A DNA stretch of 64,000 nt from Basidiobolus meristosporus CBS 931.73 (taxonomy: Eukaryota; Basidiobolomycota; Basidiobolomycetes; Basidiobolales; Basidiobolaceae): contig MCFE01000447.1 of NCBI GenBank assembly GCA_002104905.1, positions 1 to 64,000 of the forward strand, written 5' to 3'. Position 1 is the stretch's first letter. Each line of letters starts with the position of its first letter. Shown piece after piece: positions 55,740 to 64,000 of this stretch. A model generated the notes under the pieces. It searched no databases, was not told where the DNA came from, and worked only from the letters and a program-made list of their open reading frames with translations. The translations under genes were made by a program, and so were the position numbers.

Positions 55740-56190
55740 TATAGTGGTACCCCCAACAGGATCAGGTCAGCCCATATGATGGGATGCTCAACTATCGCTA
55801 CCAGGGATGAGTTTGTGCTGAGAATTCAGGATGCTTTTGAACCTTCACACCAGCAGACACTACTGAGGTGGAGGCTGAAGACACTCAGACAGAAAGGAAT
55901 GGTTTAAGCATATTTCTGGGAGTATAGATGCTTACTAGGGCAGATTTTAAGAATGGACCCCCTTAATCAAGTTGAATACCTTACAGATGGGTGAAGGAGA
56001 GAACTTATAAGGAAGTGAACTTTCAAAGACCCCAGACTATTGAAGAAGCCATCAAGCTTGCAATTGATAATTAACAGGCAATAGTTGGAGCTAAGAGGCC
56101 TACAGTAACTAACCAGAAAGCACTTAATCACCATCAAAGAAGATAATTGGAAGCAGTGCCAATAAATATAGACACTATGCAGAGGAAAGC
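55740..56190 (+). pseudogene. Gypsy-A gag scrap
   Basis: Plus-strand gag from the TMMGCSTIS codons through FEPSHQQTLL and RMDP to the linker before the zinc knuckle, with stops and frameshifts. Confidence 0.78.
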
Positions 56191-56533
56191 AGCTCTAAGA
56201 GTCTTGGAATTACTAGAAGTGATTGGGAGAATCAGTAGATTATGGAGTCTTTACTTGACAGTTTGCCAAATGTAAAAGTAGTATTTACTTGACATGGTCA
56301 TTGCATAACAAACATGTAGAATAGAACAAGGATGGTCCCAAGAGCATGAGTTCAGGCCTGGGCGGTTTGGACTACTTTGAGAATTTTCAAGTTCTGGGTA
56401 TCTGACATAAAGGTGAAAATATTCCAAGCATATCCTGGCAAGAAGTTTGGTCAGTATTCTTTAAGATTTGTAGGTAATGATCTAAGTGACCAGCCTAGGG
56501 GAATATTTTGGTAGAGTAAAAAATCATAGAACA
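56191..56533 (-). repeat. 3' LTR of old minus-strand Copia-A
   Basis: Diverged Copia-A LTR in reverse complement (CTAAGAGTCTTGG ... ATAGAACA). Confidence 0.75.
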
Positions 56534-57807
56534 CCCCCTCTTGAATAAATGCTCATACTGAATGGCCCTAACTTTGACCTAAGATATTCAAATCTGTCTC
56601 TAGCTGATAGTTTGGTAATATGTTTACAATCATTCCATCTGTAGGACAGTAAATTAAGCTATTTATACTATTCTTGATAGTTTCTTGTGTGAAACATTGT
56701 CATAATATATGTGCTCAGCTCTAGCATGAGAAGTTGGATTTCTACTTAATTTTATGCATTGTTGAATATCTTGATATAAAGTAACAAATGTCTTTTTGAC
56801 ATAGTCCAAGTATCTGAAAAGCTGCCTTAGCCACGCTGCTTCTTTTGTAGCTTCACAGGCTGTCATTTACTTAGCAACTGTGATGGAAAGTGTTACAGCT
56901 GGTTGCTGTCTTGAATTTTGATGAAATGCTCCTTTACAGTAAAAAAAGGTGTATGAAGTAGTTGATGCTCTATTATCTAAGCTTTGTTCCCAATCTGCAT
57001 AGAATTATCCTGTAATATCCTGCTCTATTTTCTTACAGGGGCACCCTAAGCTGATATTAGTAGCTCTAATTAGGTTTTCAAAAAAACTGCTTCACTACTG
57101 CAATATGATCTGATCTATAGTTCTGAATTTATTGACTGACAGCTCCCACTGACTATGCAGTATTGGGTTGTGTTTCAAGCATGATATGCATCAGACTGCT
57201 GACCATAGATTTGTAGGAAAAGACAGGGCTTTTTCATAGCATCAGGCTCTCTTTATTGGGTTGAGCTCTCAATGAGTCAAGATTTATTTACATTGGGGTA
57301 GCTGCTGGTGTACAGTCTTCCACTTGATACTTCTTTAGTATATCTTGAGTATACTTGGACAGCCATACAGTCATAGTCTTTGTACTTCTGTTCATAAGGA
57401 GTTTATGCCTAAACAGTAAATGAGTTCTCCCAGGTTGGACATCCTGGGTTCTTTAGATATGTAGGATTTAGTCTCTTCCACAGCTTCTTAGTTGTTGGTG
57501 ACTCTAATGAGATTTACATAAGGAGCTAATAAGACTGGACTTGCCTGGCTGGCTTATAGGAGATACTTCAGTCAGCAGTTCTCTTTGGAAACCCAATTAA
57601 TCAAAATAAGAATCTATCTTGCAATTCTAGCCTTGTGGAAATTATTTCAGACTATAAAGAGACTTTTTAAGATTGCAGACCTAATGGGGGTTATCTTGTT
57701 AAGAAAACCCATTAGGCTGGCCCATGAGCATGTGCTCATTAGGTTTTTCATTCAAGATGCAGTCTTTACATCAGCTTGATGAATAGAAGCCTACATTTGA
57801 CAGCTAT
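56534..57807 (-). pseudogene. Copia-A RNase H and RT remnant
   Basis: RNase H (56663-56866: TACEATKEAAWLRQLF ... HARAEHI) and RT toward 57807, with the YVDD box lost near 57520. Many frame disruptions. Confidence 0.75.
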
Positions 57808-58334
57808 TGTGGTGAATAGACACAAGGCAGGAGAGTAGGGCTAGGCAAGGCAGGACCAGGAAAGAACTTAGGTGTGGATCAACAAGTCAAGGCAGATTTC
57901 CAAGGCAAGGCTGTTTATTCAAGACCTGTGTTTATCAGACTGAGGAATACTTAAGGGGGGATAGGACTATATACTTTTTGGTTATACTGATGCCAAGAGA
58001 TATTAGCTAATACTAATGGGGTTGTGGGGTGAGGCACAGCAGCAGTGCTGGGGATAATAATATAGAAGGCAGGCACTGAGACAGGATGGGCAAATGGATT
58101 GGGTCACCTGATCATGTGACTAAGTCATGTGACCTGGTATTTCTATAAATGGTACTGGACTATGAAAAATACAATGGGAAGCTTCCATGGAATGTTCCAT
58201 TGAGTAAAAATGAATTTGGAATGGTTGGGAACTTTCTGGAAGGTGGTACAAGGTTCCAGAAGGAATCTCTTAGAAATTGAGCTAGGAAGCTGAAACTTGG
58301 CATGGGTATTCATGGTTGTCATGTGATCATGACA
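57808..58334 (-). repeat. 3' LTR, Gypsy-E
   Basis: 527 bp. In element sense it starts TGTCATGATCACATG and ends TCTATTCACCACA. An apparent ORF at 58143-58454 is protease running into this LTR. Confidence 0.88.
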
Positions 58335-59390
58335 AATAGAGTGCTTTGGGACAAACGCTTGGTTAATGAAACAGGATGAAGCACCAGAATCAATCAGGGC
58401 TAGGACTGGGACATGACTGGAGTCAGGGATCTGGATTTTGACAGGCATTCTCAAGGACTGGATAGATTTTGTGGCAAAAGAAAGACTCTTGGATATGCTG
58501 GATTTGCATGGGTGGGTCCAGTTGCAAGCCTGTCAGTACAACTGGACATTGGAGTTTCCCAACATATCTGAATCAGGTTGGCTACTGGAGAACTGCATCA
58601 GCTTGAAGCTGGACTTCTTGTTGAGGCAGGACTTGGCAAAATGACCTGGTTGGCCACAGTATAGACAGAGGTTGGCTTTTTGATGTCTGGACTTTTCACT
58701 CTTTGATAGTTTCTTGTAGTTGGCACTATCAATATGCATAGGATCTTCTGGAGTGACTTGGGGAGCAGGAGGGGCTGGGACTGCTACAGGAATGTGTCTT
58801 TGACGGTTTTTTTGCCTCTTCTGGAGTAGTCTGTTATCACACCAGATTGCTTGGTGCATAGCTTCAACCATTGTATCTGGATTTGGGAGTGTGAGTAGCA
58901 GATCATAAACTTCATCATTGAGGCCATCTTGGAATTGGCTAATCAAGGCTGCTTGACCCCAGGAGCTGAGGTCACTGGACAGTTGTTGGAATTCTGAGGC
59001 ATAGACTGATGCTGTTTTGTTCCCTTGTTTGAGGGTCTTGATCTTGTTGGCAGCAGTTTTGGCTTTGTCAAGGTTACCAAATGTTAGCTCCATTTCAGTA
59101 AGAAAGGCTTGGTAGTCTCTGAGTAGGGGAGAGTTGGTCTCTACTAATGGGGAAAACCACTTGAGAGCTGTACCAGTAAGCAGGCTGGAGATGAAGCCAA
59201 CTTTGGCCTGGTCAGTGGAGTACCAGTTGGGCTGGAGTGCAAGATTGTTCTTCACCATGTTGATGAAGCAACAGAATTCATTCTGAGAGCCATTGAACTT
59301 GGTAGCAGGAGTACACTTGGGTTCTTGGTTGACCAGGACATGGCTAGTTTGCTGGACACTTTGGTTCCAAAACTGAGCAAGAGTGTTTCT
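58335..59390 (-). pseudogene. Gypsy-E gag (main part) and truncated protease
   Basis: Gag continues from codon 27: FNGSQNEFCCFINMVKNNL near 59290, the capsid region ALKWFSPLVETNSPL near 59160, a conserved YASEFQQLSSDLSSWGQ stretch near 58990, and zinc knuckle CLYCGQPGHFAKSC near 58660. The gag frame ends at TGA (58533-58535). The same frame continues without another stop into protease (LALIDSGASSCFINQAF, about 58400) and ends where the 3' LTR begins. Capsid and knuckle are of the Tf1/sushi gypsy type. The first 26 codons lie at 60621-60700, on the far side of LTR-F. Confidence 0.82.
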
Positions 59391-60620
59391 GTTGTGTTGC
59401 ATTGTGATTAGTTTGGGGCTTGTTCTACAATGTAGAGGCTAATCACCAATATTCAACAACTTCCAGTATGCTAATACTGAAATAGCTTATTGGGAGTTGG
59501 ATATACCAATAGAAGATATAACTTTCATCAATTTCCTCAATCTTGGGCTCAAAATGTACTGTAGGCAGTGTTTATCACTTCTACAGCAGTGTTCTGACCT
59601 TCTGTCAACTAATGGGCTTACTTACTTTTATAGTGACTTTTCCTTATTTGGAAGTCACTTTCCTTTCCAAGCAAATATTTCCTAATATGTAAATACTGAC
59701 CTCCCCTTTAACCCAAAGGGGTGTATTGTAAAAGTCTCTAAAGGGGTCTTTAGACCTAAAGGGGTGTCTTTAGAGTAAAGGGGCTTCTTGTAGTGGTCTC
59801 TGAAGTGGACTTTAAAATAAAGGGGTGCCTAAAGGGGCTTCTTTAGAGTAAAGGGGTTTCTTAAAGGGGTTGCTAAAGGGGTCTTTGGACTAAAGGGGTG
59901 TGTAAAGGGGTGTCATTAGAGTAAAGGGGTTTCTTAGAGGGGACTTTTCCAACAGAAAAGTGGTAGTTTCTTGTAGAACTTAGATTGGATTCTTGTGAGC
60001 TTTACAGTCTCTTTACTGATGTAGTACCAATCAAAGTCAGAATACTCAACAGTGCAAGTGATTCAGGGGAAGTCTTATAACCTTTAAGCTTGTAATTGTA
60101 GTGTGGAGATTCTGGAAAGAGTGGCTCCCCTTTATTCTTCAGCTGGGGAAGTCATCTATGTGAAAATTTTGAAGGATCAAAGTTTTTGGGCAATTGCGCA
60201 AGTAATCCACGTGATACAAAACTAAAATGTTGCAGTGGCGTAGATCAGACATAGGCGCAGCACCTGCAAAAATATCACGTGCTTTAATTGGCTGGTTCAA
60301 GAGGTACATGCAATTAAAGTCACCATAGTATTCCTAGCAATAAGGCATAGTATATATAATAATTGGACTCTTTTGGTCATAACTCCTTAAGTACTGCTTC
60401 AAATGAGCTGTAATTTGAAACATGTGTTGGCTACTATGTGTTCTGTATGACACAATATACCTGGATTGATTGCTTGTCAGGGTCTGGAGCATTTGTTCTT
60501 CAAAGTTGGAAATTCTTGATCTTTCACTTGTGTGTTACAATAGCAAAAAGCAAAATAAAGAATTGAGTGCAATATTGGTTTTGGAGATATTATAGTTATG
60601 GAATACTTTTCATTACCACA
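59391..60620 (-). repeat. Solo LTR-F inserted in Gypsy-E gag
   Basis: 1230 bp, reverse complement of the copy at 7847-8941. Duplication TTTCT (AGAAA in element sense) at 59386-59390 and 60621-60625. Removing it restores the gag frame across codon 27. Longer than the other copy mainly because of a larger TAAAGGGG-type tandem array (59700-59945). Confidence 0.88.
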
Positions 60621-61106
60621 TTTCTGAGGTCTGCATGGTCTTGCTGCAGTTGGGTAAAGGCAGCCATGAGCTGAGCAAAGCTCAGCTGTAGGTTGGACAT
60701 GGTAGGAATGGAAGGTGGATGAACTTGCAAGGAATACTGGAATATAATAAACTAGATTGTGGGTTTGTAAAGCCACTAGTATGTCAAGAATACAACTATT
60801 GAGCCACAATCTGCAACTTAAATAAGTTAATGTCACTTCAGAAGGTACTGGTTTCAACATCCTTTGATAGAGTATTGTACTAAAACTTCCAATACTGTAA
60901 CAACTGTAAACTCCACCAGCAGGGTAATAAAGTGAATCCAGCTTTGACCAATAGTTTTACAAAGATAAAGTATCTTTGCCTTCATAGGACAAGACTAGGG
61001 AAAGATGATGGGTGATACTTACAGTGAGTATTCCTTTTACAAGTTTTCTTAAAACTTTGGGCAGAAGGCAGGGATCCATAGGCAAGTCAGGAGAGTTTGA
61101 TTGAAC
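60621..61106 (-). pseudogene. Gypsy-E leader and first gag codons
   Basis: The gag ATG is at 60700 (MSNLQLSFAQLMAAF), with 26 complete codons before LTR-F. The leader 60701-61106 has no recognised tRNA primer site next to the LTR (GTTCAATCAAACTCTCC). Leader 60760-61035 resembles part of the Gypsy-D LTR (about 1165-1460) and holds GTAAGTATC and TTTACAG motifs that resemble intron borders. Confidence 0.7.
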
Positions 61107-61633
61107 TGTTATGTATAGACACAAGGCAGGAGAGTAGGGCTAGGCAAGGCAAGACCAGGAAAGAACTTAGGTGTGGATCAACAAGTCAAGGCAGATTTCC
61201 AAGGCAAGGCTGTTTATTCAAGACCTGTGTTTATCAGACTGAGGAATACTTAAGGGGGGATAGGACTATATACTTTTTGGTTATACTGATGCCAAGAGAT
61301 ATTAGCTAATACTAATGGGGTTGTGGGGTGAGGCACAGCAGCAGTGCTGGGGATAATAATATAGAGGGCAGGCACTGAGACAGGATGGGCAAATGGATTG
61401 GGTCACCTGATCATGTGACTAAGTCATGTGACCTGGTATTTCTATAAATGGTACTGGACTATGAAAAATACAATGGGAAGCTTCCATGGAATGTTCCATT
61501 GAGTAACAATGGTTTTGGAATGGTTGGGAACTTTCTGGAAGGTGGTAGAAGGTTCCAGAAGGAATCTCTTAGAAATTGAGCTAGGAAGCTGAAACTTGGC
61601 ATGGGTGTTCATGGTTGCCATGTTATCATGATA
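61107..61633 (-). repeat. 5' LTR, Gypsy-E
   Basis: 527 bp matching 57808-58334 end to end; followed at 61634 by the GCTAT duplication and Copia-A RT sequence. Confidence 0.88.
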
Positions 61634-63540
61634 GCTATGGCTCACATTATTCTGATGAAATTAAGCTTGGCTACCAGTGCAAAGGTCTCAGTTAAAGTCA
61701 AGTCCTTTTCTTTTAAACTATCATTTTACAACAAGTCCTGTGTTATATCTCTCTGTTATACCATGAGCCATATATCATTTCATGAACCCCCATCTGCATC
61801 CAATGATCTTTGGTTGATTAGTAAGTTGCCTAGGTCCCAAGTCTGATATCCCTCCAGGCCAGATACTCCTCCATTATTGCAGATCTTCAAAACATTGCCT
61901 GAGGGCTATTGATGGCCCCTTTTACACTTTAGGGCTTGTAAAATATGGACTGAATAGTTGTAGGCTAAGTTTCTGCCCTATTTGATATATTTATTTGATT
62001 CATTTGTGGTCCATTTAGATAATATATTGTTTAGTGCTGCAATGATCACCTCTGGGATATTTCTGGGCACAGATTCAGGCTGAACCATTGTTGTTGAGGC
62101 ATCTCAATTGAAAAGTTCTTACTGTTTTGTTCTGACTCAGCCCTAACTATCAGTGGACTTGAGATCAGATTTTTATCCTAATATGGTGTCATTTGTTGTA
62201 AAATTAGAAATTTGCATATAACAACACATTGGTAGACTTGATCAACTTCTTTGCCTTGGTATTGTTAAGTTTATAATTTATAAATATTCTTCTGGTATGA
62301 TTTATCTCAAACTTTGACTAGTTTCCAGGCAGTTATTGGCTTATGCTGTTCACCCATATATTTGTAGATATTTGGTACATAATCTGTATCTGTACTATGA
62401 CTCAAGTAAAGCAGAGCAATGAAGTATACAGCTATAGCTCCTATTTCTTAGCTACACAGCCACAGCATCTGGTTCTACCCAGATATCATAGGATAATTTT
62501 GACCATGGATCATAGATTTTGCCATCCAATTATTGATGTGTTTGTATTTTCTGCCACTTCATCTTGGTGTTGAAAATGTGCTACAGTAGTCTCTTGCTTT
62601 ATCTCACGAATTTTGCCCAAGTAGATAAAGAGTCTTGAGGTATACTCTTCACCATTGTTGGAGTGTGTTTTCTTGATTTTCTCACCAGTTTAACTCCATA
62701 CCTTGGCTTCAAAATCCCTCAACCTTGACAGAGCTTCCTCCATTTTTCTATGAAGCAGGCCTACATGTATTTTGCATAAGCATCAATGAAAGTGAATAAA
62801 TTCTTCATCCCACATAGGAAACAATTTTGTATATGTCCATGCAGATCTGATGAATTAGACATATTTTTTTCTTAGTTTTCTTTAGCCCAGAGCTCTTAAG
62901 CCATTGCCTGGCTTGTATTGCATGTATGCAAGCTTCACAGTGCCTCAAATTAGCTAGGTAAGCAATTTTTACTCTGGAAATTGGCTGATCCTTGATCATT
63001 TTGCACAAATAATCAAAGTTCATATGTCTAAATCTTTGGTGCCAAAATATTGCCCTTTTTCTTTTAAGCTACTTATGTTGGCCTCCAAATATCTTGGAAT
63101 ATAAGTCAACCTGTATAAATTTGGATCCCTGATACCAAAAGCAATACATGCACCACTTTGATCAGTGATCTTGTATCTGCAATTGTCAAAACTGACACTG
63201 AGTCCTGCTGCTGCGGCCTTGCTTACTAATAGTAGGTTCTTAGATGTCTCTGGTACAAGCATTACTGCTTAGAAGGAAGGTGTGTGGCATCTATTACTGT
63301 TCTTAATTGGAATATCTTAATATAGGGGAAGATTTTCTTTTTGGTCTGTAAGTGTTGAAATGCACCAAAGTCAATATACCAGGTCTAAGAGTTGTTATCT
63401 GTGGTAATATTTATTGCAGATATGAATAATCACTCTTCAGTGGTTGCATCATTTGCATATTCTGGCTTCTTTTACTGATCATCATTCTTTTTGAGGCACC
63501 AGTCTGATGGGTATTCTGTCCTTTTACAGGAGGTCCAAAG
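61634..63540 (-). pseudogene. Copia-A RT, integrase and gag-zinc remnant
   Basis: From 63500 down: zinc-knuckle area (PVKGQNTHQTGASK, frame-damaged), protease area near 63380, pre-integrase (62805-63262: LLLVSKAAAAGLSVSFDN, CEACIHAIQARQ), integrase (about 62500-62800) and RT start near 61800. Heavily decayed. Confidence 0.75.
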
Positions 63541-63561
63541 CAAAATGTTAACCTATGTAAT

Positions 63562-64000
63562 AGACTTGTTCCGTTGGATAGTGCCACATTGAGCCATGAG
63601 TGCCAAATGATGCCATAGTGTGCCAGAGAGATCAAGTGAGCCTATACTTGGCCACAGAGTGCAAAACATAGCTCTGCATCTTTGTGCAAAGCAGCCCCTG
63701 TGTTTCACCCATTGCGCAGGAGAAAATCCATTTTTTGACCTTCTTTTGTGGATCAATGTAGCTCAGGATGTGTAAGAGCACAGGAGAACTGAAGATATGC
63801 ATCTGGTACTCAATATGCATGGCACTCTGAATCTAGCTCCTGTAGCTTGTATCATGTCACAGAAATGAATGGCACTATCTTGGTTCACTGGTACTATCTG
63901 GCACTATACTTAAATATTAGCCCTAAAGTAAGATCTATACAAAGCACTTATAGTGCCAGATAGTACCAGTGAACCAAGATAGTGCCATTCATTTTTGTGA
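63562..64000. mobile_element. Second foldback MITE, truncated by window end
   Basis: Starts AGACTTGTTCCGTTGGATAG and follows the 52015-52748 copy collinearly through the left arm (to about 63908), the loop, and the first part of the right arm at the window edge. Inserted in old Copia-A gag. The flanking duplication cannot be checked. Confidence 0.85.

Larger units (their letters stand above)
57808..61633 (-). mobile_element. Gypsy-E: gag-bearing LTR element with most of pol deleted
   Basis: LTRs of 527 bp each (3' 57808-58334, 5' 61107-61633, about 2-3 % different by eye) and an exact 5-bp duplication GCTAT (57803-57807, 61634-61638). Orientation follows gag and the LTR signals: ATATAGTCC and AATAAAC in the minus sense. 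The internal region has leader, gag (interrupted by LTR-F) and the protease active site, then directly the 3' LTR. RT, RNase H, integrase and polypurine tract are absent, so it could move only with another element's proteins. Confidence 0.88.
56191..63540 (-). mobile_element. Old minus-strand Copia-A split by Gypsy-E, 5' end lost
   Basis: 3' LTR 56191-56533; pol 56534-57807 and 61634-63540. The two halves meet within RT codons (FIHQMDVK region and SLRLILA region), rejoining if Gypsy-E is removed. Gag upstream of the zinc knuckle and the 5' LTR are absent; a foldback MITE starts at 63562. Confidence 0.82.

Noticed and set aside
58143-58334. Protein-coding continuation of protease through 58143, with a similar ORF at 61442-61645
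   Set aside because: Both are chance open frames in the two Gypsy-E LTR copies.
59700-59945. CRISPR-like spaced repeats (AAAGGGGT units)
   Set aside because: Units are short, degenerate and irregularly spaced, lie in an LTR of a eukaryotic element, and have no cas genes nearby.
59391-60620. LTR-F as the true 5' LTR of Gypsy-E
   Set aside because: It is flanked by its own TTTCT duplication, splits the gag frame, and occurs alone at 7847-8941; the 527-bp repeats with GCTAT flanks are the Gypsy-E LTRs.

Overview
This 64 kb window is eukaryotic DNA built almost entirely of transposable elements, most of them inserted into one another. There are no bacterial operons, rRNA or tRNA genes or CRISPR arrays, and I recognise no host gene. 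The elements are Ty1/copia and Ty3/gypsy LTR retrotransposons, one PIF/Harbinger-like DNA transposon and two long palindromic (foldback) MITEs. The host is probably a filamentous fungus with a repeat-rich genome. That rests on the element mix, the primer sites matching initiator tRNA-Met and the compact single-ORF elements, and the lineage cannot be fixed from sequence alone. Family names used here (Copia-A, Copia-B, Gypsy-A, Gypsy-C, Gypsy-D, Gypsy-E, LTR-F) are local labels. Layout: 1-1600 is the 3' end of a Gypsy-D element (integrase plus LTR). 1601-17861 is a multi-level nest: an old minus-strand Copia-A is split at 2641/17463 by a plus-strand Copia-A (2642-17462), which carries a young Copia-A with an open gag-pol (3079-7765, TSD CTAAC), a solo LTR-F (7847-8941) and a minus-strand Copia-A (12642-17308, TSD CTTGG). 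17862-30113 is a minus-strand Gypsy-A copy split by a 3.4 kb PIF/Harbinger element (18347-21743, TSD ACT) and by an apparently intact Copia-B (22684-27369, TSD GTTCC) whose two LTRs look identical. 30114-31763 holds rearranged Gypsy-A pieces, including an inverted junction. 31764-44633 is a decayed minus-strand Gypsy-C element (gag on the right, pol and a possible third ORF on the left) split by a Gypsy-D LTR, split by a second Gypsy-D LTR, split by a nearly intact Gypsy-A (37784-42721, TSD ATTG). 44634-51471 is an old minus-strand Gypsy-A split by a younger minus-strand Gypsy-A (46123-50868). 51823-52929 is a solo Copia-B LTR carrying a foldback MITE with 347-bp arms. 52930-55480 is the only long stretch without a recognisable element. 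55490-64000 has element scraps and then a minus-strand Copia-A split by a 3.8 kb Gypsy-E (57808-61633, TSD GCTAT), whose gag is split by a second LTR-F (59391-60620). A second foldback MITE begins at 63562 and runs off the window. How the parts work together: each retrotransposon copies itself by reverse transcription with its own gag, protease, integrase, RT and RNase H. Both copia families appear to prime from an internal (half) fragment of initiator tRNA-Met, whereas Gypsy-A primes from the tRNA 3' end. The foldback MITEs encode no protein but share the terminal inverted repeat of the PIF/Harbinger element, so that transposase family is the likely source of their mobility. The best candidates for recent activity are Copia-B, the young Copia-A and Gypsy-A. 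Gypsy-A is disabled by a single stop codon between RT and RNase H.
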